DNA from: Gigaspora margarita
Taxonomy: Eukaryota; Glomeromycota; Glomeromycetes; Diversisporales; Gigasporaceae
Assembly: GCA_009809945.1 (NCBI GenBank)
Contig: WTPW01002229.1
Coordinates: 33,327-97,326 of the forward strand
Length of the DNA: 64,000 bases
Direction: 5' to 3'
Below are positions 11,083 to 22,846 of the stretch, in pieces. Each line of letters begins with the position of its first letter. Position 1 is the first letter of the stretch. The notes beneath the pieces were generated by a model, which saw only the letters and a list, made by a program, of their open reading frames with translations, was not told where the DNA came from and did not search any database. The translations under genes were made by a program, and so were the position numbers.

Positions 11083-11691
11083 ATATACATCAGCAAATTT
11101 ATAGTATCGAAATCTTTTGAAAGATCTTGCAGACCTGCAATATCTTTTGAAAGATTTTGATAATGCAATTAATTTCAAAATATTTTGCAATATATTTCGA
11201 AATATTTTAGTATTTGAAATATTTTGAAATATTTTTCGCAACAATATTAGACATGTGAAACCAAGCTGGATCAGTAGGTCTGCAACCTGGATCATGCTAG
11301 TACCAAGAGCGCATTGTTCAAAATGTTTCGATAATGTTCGAATATAATCTACAAACTCTGTATTACAAGATCAGATTGATCTGTTTATAGATCTTCAGTT
11401 TTTACATTGTTTTTTTTTCATTTGTTTTGTTTTGTTTTTTTTTGTTCGTTTTGTTTTTTCTTTTTGCTTTATTTTTTTTTCTTTTTTTTTATTTATTTTT
11501 TAATTTGTTTCTTTTTATTTTGGCACTTTACAAAAACACTAACCTAACTTCTCTGGCGATTTGCAAGAAAATCTACAACTTTTCACAACTTTGCAGAAAC
11601 GCAGATTTGACTTTGCAAGCCAACTCAGATGACACTTTGCAAGAACACAACTATTACTTCGCAATTTCTAAATTGCCAAGAACGTTTTTTT

Positions 11692-12374
11692 NNNNNNNNN
11701 NNNNNNNNNNNNNNNNNNNNNNNNNNNNNNNNNNNNNNNNNNNNNNNNNNNNNNNNNNNNNNNNNNNNNNNNNNNNNNNNNNNNNNNNNNNNNNNNNNNN
11801 NNNNNNNNNNNNNNNNNNNNNNNNNNNNNNNNNNNNNNNNNNNNNNNNNNNNNNNNNNNNNNNNNNNNNNNNNNNNNNNNNNNNNNNNNNNNNNNNNNNN
11901 NNNNNNNNNNNNNNNNNNNNNNNNNNNNNNNNNNNNNNNNNNNNNNNNNNNNNNNNNNNNNNNNNNNNNNNNNNNNNNNNNNNNNNNNNNNNNNNNNNNN
12001 NNNNNNNNNNNNNNNNNNNNNNNNNNNNNNNNNNNNNNNNNNNNNNNNNNNNNNNNNNNNNNNNNNNNNNNNNNNNNNNNNNNNNNNNNNNNNNNNNNNN
12101 NNNNNNNNNNNNNNNNNNNNNNNNNNNNNNNNNNNNNNNNNNNNNNNNNNNNNNNNNNNNNNNNNNNNNNNNNNNNNNNNNNNNNNNNNNNNNNNNNNNN
12201 NNNNNNNNNNNNNNNNNNNNNNNNNNNNNNNNNNNNNNNNNNNNNNNNNNNNNNNNNNNNNNNNNNNNNNNNNNNNNNNNNNNNNNNNNNNNNNNNNNNN
12301 NNNNNNNNNNNNNNNNNNNNNNNNNNNNNNNNNNNNNNNNNNNNNNNNNNNNNNNNNNNNNNNNNNNNNNNNNN
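11692..12374. other. Assembly gap, 683 N
   Basis: Unknown bases interrupt the left arm of F1. The mirror segment of the right arm, about 14,040-14,635, predicts most of the missing sequence. Confidence 0.98.
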
Positions 12375-13799
12375 TATTTTTTATTTTTTTACTTCTACAC
12401 TATTTTTAGGAAGTATTTAAAAAAGAGCGAAACAAAGAGAAAGAAAAAACAAAAGAAATAACTGAAGCAAAATGATAGTTAAAACAAAAAAGTAAAATAA
12501 TAGCTAACTGTGGGTGAGCAAAAATAAGCGTGTAGGACTAGTTTTTTGGAATTATATGCGACGAAGTGCGAAAGTATTTTAAAATACATTTTCATTTTCA
12601 TTTTTTTCTTTTTTTTTGGTTTTATTTTTTTCGTAATTTTTTTCATTTTTTTTGTATAATAATATATAATAAAAATATAATATTGAATAAAAATGTATAT
12701 TTAATTTAAAATAAATTTAAATTATTAATGTATAATAATAAATAAAAAAATATAAAATCTTATATTGATTTGCTAAAACATGCGAAACCATTTGAAAACG
12801 TTGCAAAACTATGATTATGTGAATATGTATATTGTTTATTGTGATAATATGCGAAATATTACCTCCTATGATCCCAGAAAGGGGATAATTAGGTACAGGG
12901 TTGCATTGTTTTTATTTGCCCTATTTTGCAATATTTCGCAATATATTTTAAAATATTTCTAAATTTATTTCGAAATATTTCGAAAGAAATGCATGCCGAA
13001 ATCTTTCGAAAGATTGCGATTTTTTCGAAAGATTTCACATCAATCGCAATTCTTTCGAAAGATTTCAGTATGCAATTTCTTTCAAAAGATTTCGTATATT
13101 CATTTTGCTAATGTAGATCAGTGAATTTTTTTTATAATTTTTTAATTGCTATTGTATATTAAATATTAGATAAGAGTTAAAAATTTGGTAAAATTTTTAA
13201 TAATTTTTTTTATTAAAATTAAAAGCTAACCTGCAGGTTAATAGCATCATCAGCAAAATAAATATACAAAATCTTTTAAAAGAAATTGCATAACAAAATC
13301 TTTCAAAAAAATTGTGATTGACACGAAATCTTTTGAAAGAATCGCAATCTTTCGAAAGATTTCAGCATGCATTTCTTTCGAAATATATTGCAAAATATTG
13401 CGAAATAGGGCAAATAAAAACAATGCAACCCTGTACCTAATTATCCCCTTTTCAGGATCGCAGGAGGTAATATTTTGCATATTATCACAATAAACGATAT
13501 ACATATTCACATAATAGTTTTGCAACGTTTTCAAATAGTTTCGCATGTTTTAGCAATTCAATATAAAATTTTATATTTTTTTATTTATTATTATACATTA
13601 TATTTTAAATTTATTTTAAATTAAATATATATTTTTATTCAATATTATATTTTTATTATATATTATTATACAAAAAAAAAATAAAAAAAATGGCGAAAAA
13701 AATAAACCCAAAAAAAAAAAGGAAAAACGAAAACGAAAACGTATTTTAAAATACTTTCNGAATAAAAAAAATAAAAATGAAAAAAATGAACCCAAAAAA

Positions 13800-14425
13800 A
13801 AAATGAAAAAAACGAAAACGAAAACGTATTTTAAAATACTTTCACACTTCGTCGCATATTATTCCAAAAAAACTAGTCCTATACGCTTATTTTCGCTTAC
13901 CCTGCAGTTAGCTATTATTTCGCTTTTTTGTTTTATCTATCGTTTTGCTTTAGTTATTTCTTTTGTTTTTTCTATCATCTTCGTTTTGCTCTTTTTTAAA
14001 TACTTCCTAAAAATAGTGTAGAAGTAAAAAAATAAAAAATACAAAAAAAACAAAAAATATAAGCAAACTGAATAAAAAAAAATAAAAACGAAAAAAAATG
14101 AACCCAAAAAAAAATGAAAAAAATGAAAATGAAAACGTATTTTAAAATATTTTCGCACTTTGTCGCATATAATTCTATAAAAAACTAGCCCTACATGCTT
14201 ATTTTCGTTCACCCCGCAGTTAGCTATTATTTTGCTTCTTTGTTTTATCTATCGTTTTGCTTCAGTTATTTCTTTTGTTTTTTCTATCGTCTTCGTTTCG
14301 CTCTTTTTTAAATACTTTCTAAAAATAGTAGAGAAGTAAAAAAATAAAAATACAAATGAAAAAACAAAATATATAACAAACTGAATAAAAAAAAAAAAGA
14401 AGCCCCAAATCTCTATTTTTCATGT
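13800..14425. repeat. Tandem pair of about 311-bp units in F1
   Basis: Two units share the words AAAACGTATTTTAAAATA, CTTCGTCGCATA, CTGCAGTTAGCTATTATTT and AAATAGTGTAGAAGT or a variant. The same block forms 166-bp units at 35.9-36.4 kb and occurs in reverse at 53,390-53,490. Confidence 0.65.
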
Positions 14426-15228
14426 TCGCCAAATGCTGAAATAGTCTGAGTTGGTTTTCTTGAAAGTGCCAGGAAGTAAGGGTTGTGTTCTTGCAAAGTA
14501 CCGGAATAAATTAAATTAATAAAAAAAAATTTTAAAAAAAAAACAAAAACAAAAAAGTGCTAAATGAAATAAAAATATAGCAAAACCTTGCGAAGACTAG
14601 CGCTCAACTAAAACTATTTCTTTAAAAAAAACGTTCTTGGCAATTTAGAAATTGCGAAGTAATAGTTGTGTTCTTGCAAAGTGTCATCTAAGTTGGCTTG
14701 CAAAGTCAAATCTGCGTTCCTGCAAAGTTGCAAAAAGTTGTAGGTTTTCTTGCAAATTGCCAGTGAAGTTAGGTTGGTGTTTTTGTAAAGTGCCAAAATA
14801 AAAAGAAACAAATTAAAAAATAAATAAAAAAAAAGAAAAAAAAATAAAGCAAAAAGAAAAAACAAAACGAACAAAAAAAAACAAAACAAAACAAATGAAA
14901 AAAAAACAATGTAAAAACTGAAGATCTATAAACAGATCAATCTGATCTTGTAATACAGAGTTTGTAGATTATATTCGAATATTATCGAAACATTTTGAAC
15001 AATGCGCTTTTGGTACCAGTATAATCTAGGTTGCAGATCTACTGATCCAGCTTGGTTTCACATGTCTAACATAGTTTCAAAAAATATTTCAAAAGATTTT
15101 GAATACTAAAATATTTCGAAATATATTACAAAATATTTCGAAATTAATTGCATTAGCAAAATCTTTTGAAAGATATTGCAGGTCCGCAAGATTTTTTGAA
15201 AGATTTTGGTACTATAAATTTGCTGATG

Positions 15229-15300
15229 ATAATAGTTATGCTTCCAGGTTCCAATCACAAGATTACTAGTTCAAATCAGTTTATCTATACAAGGTTTTGT
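15229..15300 (+). repeat. Relic of a SINE-B-type tRNA head
   Basis: The words ATAATAGTTATGCTTCCAGG and TACTAGTTCAAATCAG align with AGCGGTTATGCTCCCAGG and GCTGGTTCAAGTCCCC of SINE-B at 54,151. It abuts the right end of F1. Confidence 0.35.
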
Positions 15301-15871
15301 GAGAAAAAAGGGTCTGTACCAGGACCACAATTGGTAATTTAGTTACATTTCTCAAAAGGCACAATTGGTACCAAATAAAAAAACAATAGATACTTTCAGT
15401 GAAATTCTAGTTGAATAAAAAATACTTCTAATGAAATTTTGGTTAAATGAAATAAATAATATAAGAGGCAAGTAGTACCAATCCAATAAAAAAAAGGATC
15501 TTAGTCAAACTTAGGATAGTCTAGTCCTATACCTAAAATAAAAGGAGACCAAAAACTTCAGAAAAGATGAATAAAAAAAAGCACTGAGCTGTCCATTTAG
15601 AACAAACAACCAAGAGACTGAACAGAAGCTAAAAACTGACAAATATACTAGCAAGCTAGGTAACTAAATAAGGATATCCAGGTGACTGAGTATAGAATTA
15701 AATAGTACAACAAGCCTAGTATCATAATAAAAAAATTGTAAAAATATAATAAGAAAAACATAATCTTAATAAAAAGATTGCCAATAGTGACTCTAGGTAA
15801 AACTAAGAAAATTAAAAAAAAATTAAGAGCTAATTAATTTAAAATAAAAAATTAAATTTAAATTTAAAAGG
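15301..15871. other. A-rich spacer without recognised features
   Basis: This is low-complexity A-rich DNA. No coding frame, palindrome or match to other parts of the window was seen. Confidence 0.5.
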
Positions 15872-17068
15872 GGATTGATATTCATACCCCCATTTTTGAT
15901 ATTTATACTCCTTACCAAAAATCAAAAATTTTAAATTTTGAGCAAAGATATCTTGACAACTATCTGACTAAATTCAATAAACCTTTTTTTATTTGTATTC
16001 TATAAATTTATAGAATTTAAATAAAAAAAAGTTTATTAAATTTAGTTATATGGTTATTAGCAGTGTTATAAATTCAAAAAATTTTTATTGGCGCAAACGC
16101 AAAAAAAACGCACAAAAAAAAATTTATATGCATGTTATATATACAGGGAGTCCCAATATATGCGCAAATTTAAATCTATGTGCGCTGCACCTACTGCGTA
16201 GATCCAATTTATATCACTGGTTGTCAGGAAACCTTTGCTCAAAATTAGAAAAATCAAAATGTCTATCAAAATAAAGCTGTGCCAAAGTTTTTTAAAACTT
16301 TGAACAAAGATATCTTGATGACCATCTGATCAAATTTGATGAACTTTTTTTATTTGAATTTTATATATTTATAGAATTCAAATAAAAAAAAGTTCATTGA
16401 ATTGGTCAAATAGTTGTTAAGAAAAATCAAACCATCTATCAAAAGAAAAGCTGTGCCAAAGTTTTTTTAAAAATTTGAGCAAAGATATCTTGACAACCGT
16501 CTATCTAAATTGATGACCTTTTTTTATTTGAATTCTATAAATTCATAGAATTCAAATAAAAAAAAGTTTATTGAATTTGATTAGATGGTTGTAAATATAT
16601 CTTTGTTCAAAGTTTTAAAAACTTTGGCATAGCTTTTCTTTTGATGAATATTTTGATTTTTCTCTAACTTTGAGCAAAGATATTTTGACAACTATCTGAC
16701 CAAATTCAATGAACTTTTTTTATTTGAATTTTATAAATATATAGAATTCAAATAAAAAAAGTTCATCGAATTTGATCAGATAGTTGTTAAGATATCTTTG
16801 CTCAAAGTTTTTAAAAACTTTGGCACAGCTTTATTTTAATAGATGTTTTGATTTTCTCTAATTTTGAGCAAAAGTATCCTGACAACAATCTAACTAAATT
16901 CAATAAACTTTTTTTATTTAAATTCTATGAATTTATAGAATGCAAATAAAAAAAGGTTTATTAAATTTAGTTAGATGGTTGTCAAGATATCTTCACTTAA
17001 AGATTTAAAAATTTTTGATTTTTAATAGAGGGTATGAATATTAAAAATTGTGGTATGAATATCAATCA
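15872..17068. mobile_element. TIR element with tandem module C hairpins, 1.2 kb
   Basis: The ends are GATTGATATTCATACCCCC and, on the complement, GATTGATATTCATACCACA. The interior is about five head-to-tail hairpins (near 15,950, 16,300, 16,485, 16,675, 16,870). Each stem carries TATCTTGACAACTATCTGAC and TTTTTTATTTGAATTCTATA, with the complement after a TATAAATTTATA loop. The links carry AACTTTGGCACAGCTTT. A non-homologous 150-bp stretch (about 16,080-16,230) interrupts the first unit. Confidence 0.75.
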
Positions 17069-18140
17069 CTATTTAAAACATTTAAAAAATTAAAATATTA
17101 AAATTCAAGCATTTTTATAATATTAACAAAAAATTTGAATTAATTTATTAAAATAGTTATTAAAAAATTATATTTATTACCTAATATCTATTTACTATAG
17201 AGGCTTACTCCCACCTTCAAGTAAGATTTATATAAATAATTTTAGCCAATCAAATTTAACAAAAGTAAATTTTTCTTGGCCCCTACTCCTAAAATATTAC
17301 CTAACAAATATCAGTACTCTTATTAAAAATCTTTACTAAAAATAGCTTGTTAGTTTGGAGTGAAGTATAGAACTCTTTATTTTTACAAAAGTGTTTGATC
17401 TACAAATGTTTGTTTGTTTGTTTGCCTATATAATAATAAACCAATCACATTTTACAGATCAATAAACATAATGATAATAACTCTAATTAAATAATATTGA
17501 TATACTATGCTTTGAACTTATATCAGTTTCTGGTTCCTAGTATACTATATTTTGTTAAAAATAAAACTCTAGTTATACTTTAGGTATTAATAAAAAATTT
17601 AAATTAATTTAATAAAATAATCATTAAAAAATTAATTTTTAAAGTTATTTAAAATTTTTACTAAAAAATTTGTACAAATATTTTTTTATTAAATATAAAT
17701 CTAATTATACAAGTTTTTTTTTTAACAATAATCTTCAAATAACTTTAAAATTAATTTTTTAATAACTATATTATTAAATTAACTCAAATTTTGTATCAAA
17801 ATTGTAAAAATATTTAAATTTTAATATACTAAACTGAATTAATTTAGTTATACCTATAGGGGTACATTAAATTTTTTGTACTCATTATGCAAAACCAGTA
17901 ATACTGATACTGTTTATATTAGGTTAGAGTTAGAATAAGAGCTATATTAGGTTTGGGTTTAGGCTATTATATAGTAAAATTGTTTAAAGAAGACTTTTTA
18001 TTAATGCACAGAAGGTAGTTTAGTATGCAGTTTCTTGTGAAATAAGCGATTGTTGTCAAAATGAATGTTTGTTTTGAATTTTTCTGATTGTATAATATTA
18101 TACTTGATCTTGAATTTTGGTAGCTATCTATAGGACACAT
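17069..18140. other. A+T-rich stretch with one old palindrome
   Basis: No gene is seen. An imperfect palindrome spans about 17,590-17,840 (arms with AAAATTAATTTTTTAATAA). The rest shows nothing recognisable. Confidence 0.45.
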
Positions 18141-18148
18141 GATGCGAG

Positions 18149-18468
18149 TAGGGATGGCAAAGTCCTTAAGTCCGGGACTTTAGGACCTGGTTTTGGGACC
18201 TGGTCTTTAAAGACTAGATCCCAATTTTAGGACCTGGGTCTATAGGTCCACAATAGGTCCTAATATAAAATATAATAGAACTTAAAAATATTAGTAAACA
18301 AAGAATTTTAATTGGTTAGAAAGTATTTGAACTAAGTCCAAGGACTTAATCCTATTGTCGGGCTAAGTTCTAGGACTTATTATATGAGAACCTGGTCCTT
18401 AGGTCCATGTGATAGGACTTACAAGTCCTAGTACCAAGACCGGACCTGGACTGACTTTACCATCCCTT
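18149..18468. mobile_element. hAT-type MITE, 320 bp, 8-bp target duplication
   Basis: Perfect GATGCGAG repeats flank it (18,141-18,148 and 18,469-18,476). The ends are TAGGGATGGCAAAGTCC and, on the complement, AAGGGATGGTAAAGTC. The body is a degenerate palindrome of repeated TAGGACCTGG and TAAGTCC words. A second hAT MITE starts 20 bp downstream. Confidence 0.88.
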
Positions 18469-18487
18469 GATGCGAGTATATGTACCT

Positions 18488-18873
18488 TAGAGACACAGAA
18501 AAATATCGATTTGATTTGGCAAAAATATTTATCGATATAATCAAAAATATCGATTTATATCGATATATCCATGATTGACCAATAAGAATTTAAGATTTGG
18601 TGTAATATTAAATAACGTGATCAGTATCTAAGTTCATGTTTTTCGTGAAGTTAACAGAAATTTTTGTTTGTTGATTGTCTACATTTTTGAAACCCGCTAA
18701 CAGTTTAGATTGGCCAAACTCATATTGCCCGGCCCAAATTATACTCTTAATTTTGCCCAAAGTGGTGTAGTTACACTGTATAAAAAATTGTAAAAATATT
18801 GATTTCCCTATGATTTGGCTTAAAAATATCGATTTATATTGATCTATATAAATAATATTTTTCTGTGTCCCTG
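18488..18873. mobile_element. hAT-type MITE, 386 bp, 8-bp target duplication
   Basis: Perfect ATGTACCT repeats flank it (18,480-18,487 and 18,874-18,881). The ends are TAGAGACACAGAAAAATAT and, on the complement, CAGGGACACAGAAAAATAT. Subterminal TATCGATTTATA words repeat inside both ends. The interior holds a G+C-richer unique piece (about 18,660-18,780). Confidence 0.86.
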
Positions 18874-18881
18874 ATGTACCT

Positions 18882-19186
18882 TTGGATACATATATAATCT
18901 CTACTAAATTTTTTAAATTTTTAAAATTTATTTTTAATTTTTTATTAATTTTTAGTTAAATTTGATAAATTTTAATATAAAAAACCAAAATTTTAACAAA
19001 TTTTAGCTTTTATTTAATTTTATTAGTATAATTAAAAAAATTATAAAAAAATTTTACTAGTCTATATTTATAAAGTACTATTTATAGTAAAAGTTTCAAA
19101 GCTATAGCTTTTTAATTTAAAAAGTTAAAAGGAAAGATACTTATAATTCCTACTATAAACATAGTTTTTTATAATTGGTAGGATGT
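18882..19186. other. A+T-rich spacer
   Basis: No gene or clear repeat is seen. Imperfect inversions of TAAAATTTT words are all that can be noted. Confidence 0.4.
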
Positions 19187-19293
19187 TAAAGGATATATTA
19201 TTTATTATGTGATTTTTACTATGGATACATAGGTTAGGATAGTAATCATATTTATATATAATATATATAATAGATATAATATATATATATATA

Positions 19294-19440
19294 TGTTGTG
19301 CTCCAAATGCAAATTAGCCCAGATGACAATCTGCCAAATTAAAAATTAATTTAGCTTGGATATTAGAGTTAGATTAGGTCAGTTTTTTAATTTGGCTATA
19401 AATATTGTCATCTGAGCCGATTTTCATTCGGGGCACAATA
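19294..19440. mobile_element. MITE, 147 bp, in TA-rich target
   Basis: The inverted ends are TGTTGTGCTCCAAATGCAAAT and, on the complement, TATTGTGCCCCGAATGAAAAT, followed by GGCTCAGATGACAAT. It is flanked by (TA)n, so a TA duplication is possible. Confidence 0.72.
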
Positions 19441-19458
19441 TATATATAATATAGAATA

Positions 19459-19971
19459 AATGCATATCTCGCACTTTGTGATGTACTTATATATCGCACC
19501 CTAATTTGATTGGCTAAATTTGTAGATTATTATTTTTAAAAAAATAAACTTATTATTGTAAAAACTTTTAGATTAGAGTTAGGTCAGAGTTAGGTTAGAA
19601 GGTTTATTAAGAAATTCTTAAATTTTTTTGCGCCTATATGCAAAATTTTGAGCTGAACAAGTTTACTTATTAGAAGTAAAAAGGTTGTCTTAATAAAATT
19701 TAATGATATTCATAATTTTTCATTGTTTTAACTCATTTTTTGACAATTTCTCTAAATTTTATTAAGACAATCTTTCTAATACGACTAAGTAAACTTGGAT
19801 TTTGCATATAGGTACGAAAAATTTTAAAATTTGTTTTAAAATTTCTTAGTGTAATTCTTAATCTAAAGAATTTAACAAAAAATTGTTTATTTTTTTAAAA
19901 AATGATCTGCAAATTTAACCAATCAAATTAGGATGCGATATACAAGCACAACACAGGGGTGCAAAGCATAT
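19459..19971. mobile_element. Palindromic MITE, about 510 bp
   Basis: Long inverted arms with TGTATATCGCATCCTAATTT and GATTGGTTAAATTTGCAGAT lie at both ends, and inner arms with AGGTTGTCTTAATAAAATTT flank a centre near 19,715. A module A word (GAACAAGTTTACTTA) lies at 19,653. Confidence 0.65.
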
Positions 19972-20029
19972 TAAACTTTTATAATACATATATTATTTAA
20001 TATTATGTAGCTTTTTTACTAATCTGTTT

Positions 20030-20580
20030 TGGATATTTTACTACCAAAATATTTGTCTCAATGAGATGATCTAACAAGCCCAAAATTATTAAAATCCAAT
20101 CACAGGATCACAAAATCATTAAGGTTTTGTATTACTATATATTCCCGAAAATAAGCTACTTCGAAAATAAGCTATCTTCTGATTTTTTTCAAAAATCTCA
20201 AAAAACGTAATAGCAGTTGCTACATATAAAAGTCCAAATTTTACTAAATAAACCTCAAAGTGCTATTAAGTAAGCTTGTTCAGGGCATCAAAATACACTT
20301 ACAATAAAAATTTCACGTAATTTGGACAACTTTTTATTAGTATGTTTCTCAATTTTTCAAAAAATTAATAATTTGAAAATAAGCTATCTCACATTTTTTT
20401 GTATAATTTTTGGCCCAAAAAAGGTAGCTTATTTTCAGGATATACAGTATTAAATAGCTAAATTTTAATATACATATATAAAATAATACAAAACCTTAGT
20501 GGTCTTATGATTCTGTAATTGGATTTTAATAGGTTTGAACTTGTTATAATTATTTTATTGAGATGAACATTTTGGTATGG
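20030..20580. repeat. Palindrome with module B' arms enclosing family D copy 2
   Basis: The outer arms (about 20,045-20,125 and 20,490-20,580) are module B' hairpin halves with GTCTCAATGAGATGA or a variant. The centre, 20,133-20,449, is a 317-bp family D element whose ends are TACTATATATTCCCGAAAAT and, on the complement, TACTGTATATCCTGAAAATA, with a module A word AAGTAAGCTTGTTCAG at 20,269. Confidence 0.65.
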
Positions 20581-20985
20581 TATGCCAAGCTACTTCTTAT
20601 CAAAAATCATATATATTTTAATAAATCTATAAAATCTTAAGTTTTAAATATTTTTTAAAAATGTAACTGATAAAAACTATTGTTTTTCATTAGTATTATC
20701 CAAATTATCGATTAGAATATTTAAAAAAGTTTATAAATTAAAGTTATAAGTATTTATTTAAAGCTATTATGCTTTCAAAATTTTGGCATTTTTTAATATA
20801 AAAAAATTAAAAAATTTTTTTATATATTTTTTTTATCCAATTAGAATTAGTATATAACGCATTCTGATTGGCTAAAAGCATTTATATATACTTAAATTTA
20901 GCGCATTTGATATAAATTGACTTGGTGCACTATAGTAAAATTATCCAAAACGAACTATTAGATCAAGAGTTATTTAATATTATTC

Positions 20986-21987
20986 CTTAAACTGTAAGCA
21001 ATTCCAGGCAAATTTGCCTGAAAATTGCTATAAATAGGCTTATAATCTAGATTTTTAACATTCATCGCTAGTGCGATGCATCGCTACTCCCTAATCGACC
21101 AATCATTTTGTTTGTTTTGATTTTACATTAATCAAAACAAAACAAATAGCAGCCGCATTATGATTAGGATTAGGGTTTGGCAGTGCAAAAGTTAGAAGGC
21201 CCCCCTACCCCAAAATTTTGCAAGGAATTTTTTTTGTCAAGAAAAAGTGTAGTTTATTAGTCAAAATTTTAAGTTAGAAGCGATTTTTTAAAAAAAGATT
21301 GTTTTGCTTCGATTTCACATTACACCTGATTCTGCATCCCAATTGGTCGATCAGAGGTGGCAATGCATCGCACTGGCGATGAATGATAACTCTCTATAAT
21401 CTATATTTTTTAAAACTTAAAATATTTAATTAAAATTTTTTTGATAATATTTGAAAATAAGAATTATATTATAGTAGTATTTAATTTTATATTATAAGAA
21501 AAAAAGTTAAGTTGCTTAAAAGCAAAAATAAACAAATTGTAAAAAATTTATTAGCCAAAAAATTATTTACATATTCTTGGCGAACTCTATAAATATTAGC
21601 TCTAGCTTCCTGTTCTAATACAATATTGTAGTTTATAAAAAGGATTACAACTTTAATTATTGCAACTTTTTGTGATTTACTTGTAAAAATTAGGACTTTA
21701 ATTAGAAGTAGAATTTTTTTTTATAGACAGAAATATATAAAATTTAAGAAAATCTAAAGAAAAGCTTTATAGTAAAAATTTTAAATTAAAAACTTCAAAT
21801 TTTATTACTTTAAAATTTATTAATAATTTTAAAAAATTTTTATAATAAAGTTTATAAAATATATTTTAAAGAAAATATTCTATAAATAAAATATACCTCA
21901 TATTCTTAATAAACTTTTATTTTATTTAAAAAATTGTAAATATTTTTAAAAATTCTAGGCAAATTTGCCTGGAATACAGTTTAAGGG
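20986..21987. mobile_element. TIR element, 1 kb, with a nested MITE
   Basis: The ends carry CCTTAAACTGTA then TTCCAGGCAAATTTGCCT, inverted at the right (CCAGGCAAATTTGCCTAGAA on the complement). At 21,058-21,391 sits a second inverted-repeat element with ends CATTCATCGCTAGTGCGATG and, on the complement, CATTCATCGCCAGTGCGATG. No open frame of note was found. Confidence 0.65.
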
Positions 21988-22124
21988 ATATATATTTATA
22001 TAATATATTATAAATATTAGTCATTATATTAACCAATCAGAATTGAGATTAGGGTGATCACACTATACATAGATAAGATAACTATTAAGTAAAAAATTTT
22101 ATATGATAAATAGTACATCCCTAA

Positions 22125-22599
22125 ATCTATACAAAATAATCTAAAATCCAAATAATCCCAGTTATTTGAAAATAACTTAAATCATTTGGTTACAAGTCAT
22201 TTTCAAATAACCAAAATTTGAATGATCTCAAATAACTGGTTATTTTGAGGACATTTGAGATTATTTGAAAAATTAGTAAATAATCAGGTTATTTACTATC
22301 TCTGCATTATACAGAAAAGTGATACTACTAGTAACAAGTACTTTTTTTTAAATATTTTTAAAATTAATAACCTTTGATCTACTAATCCAATTTAGATAGT
22401 TTAATTATCAAAATAATTCTCTTAATAAGATGATTCTAATGAATTTAAAATGAAAGTCGAAAAACTCTTTTCGCTGATCCATATTTCCATTTACGGCAAA
22501 ACAAAAAATAATAGCAGAAAAGTACTTTCTCAATAAGAAACATATCTGGGGCAGATAACAAATTATTTGCAACACAAAAAATCACCTTTAGTTTACTAA
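22125..22599. repeat. Old MITE remnants upstream of the LINE
   Basis: Bases 22,140-22,330 show repeated inverted AAATAACC and CAAATAATC words related to 9186-9445. Bases 22,370-22,440 are one module B' copy (TTCTCTTAATAAGATGATTC). The 5' start of the LINE could not be fixed and is placed near 22,600 by the change to higher G+C. Confidence 0.4.
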
Positions 22600-22846
22600 A
22601 GCAAAATTTCAGTAGCACAACTCCTTAAAGGGCTATTTTTCAAAACGCTATTTTTCAAAAAAATTTTCTCAACTTTGGGGAAACGGAGTTTACCCTGTAT
22701 TGCAGATCAACTATTGTTACACCAAATACATAATGTCAAAATAAGTAAACAAACAAACAAACAACAACAACAAAAACAACAAATACATTACCTCAGGACT
22801 AATTTGTCGGTATATAGACTAAAAAGAAAAACCTGCATAGAACACA

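Larger units (their letters stand above)
11098..15228. mobile_element. Giant palindrome F1, about 4.1 kb with 2 kb arms
   Basis: The termini are CATCAGCAAATTTATAGTA and, as the last bases, its complement ending GCTGATG. The arms run 11,098-13,110 and 13,245-15,228, with a spacer centred near 13,170. The arms are nearly identical: the spurious F-rich reading frames at 11,427 (plus) and 14,889 (minus) translate to almost the same peptide. Outer parts are rich in TTTCGAAA-type words, then long T- or A-runs, then a GGCACTTTACAA block with repeated TTTGCAAG words, then a CTTCGTCGCATA block. No protein-coding capacity is visible. The left arm contains an assembly gap. Confidence 0.85.
19190..22121. 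mobile_element. TAA-flanked MITE split by about 2.7 kb of other elements
   Basis: TAA precedes AGGATATATTATTTATTATG at the left (19,187-19,189), and TAA follows the right end (22,122-22,124), whose complement begins GGGATGTACTATTTATCATA. Both halves resemble the 171-bp MITE at 9454-9624 and fit its left and right halves (for example GTGATCACACTATACATAGA near 22,053). The intervening DNA holds the elements listed next. Joining the halves is an inference. Confidence 0.5.

Noticed and set aside
11427-12461. Long open frames across the N gaps (also 36,334-37,202)
   Set aside because: They exist only because N codons contain no stops; the flanks are F-rich translations of T-runs.
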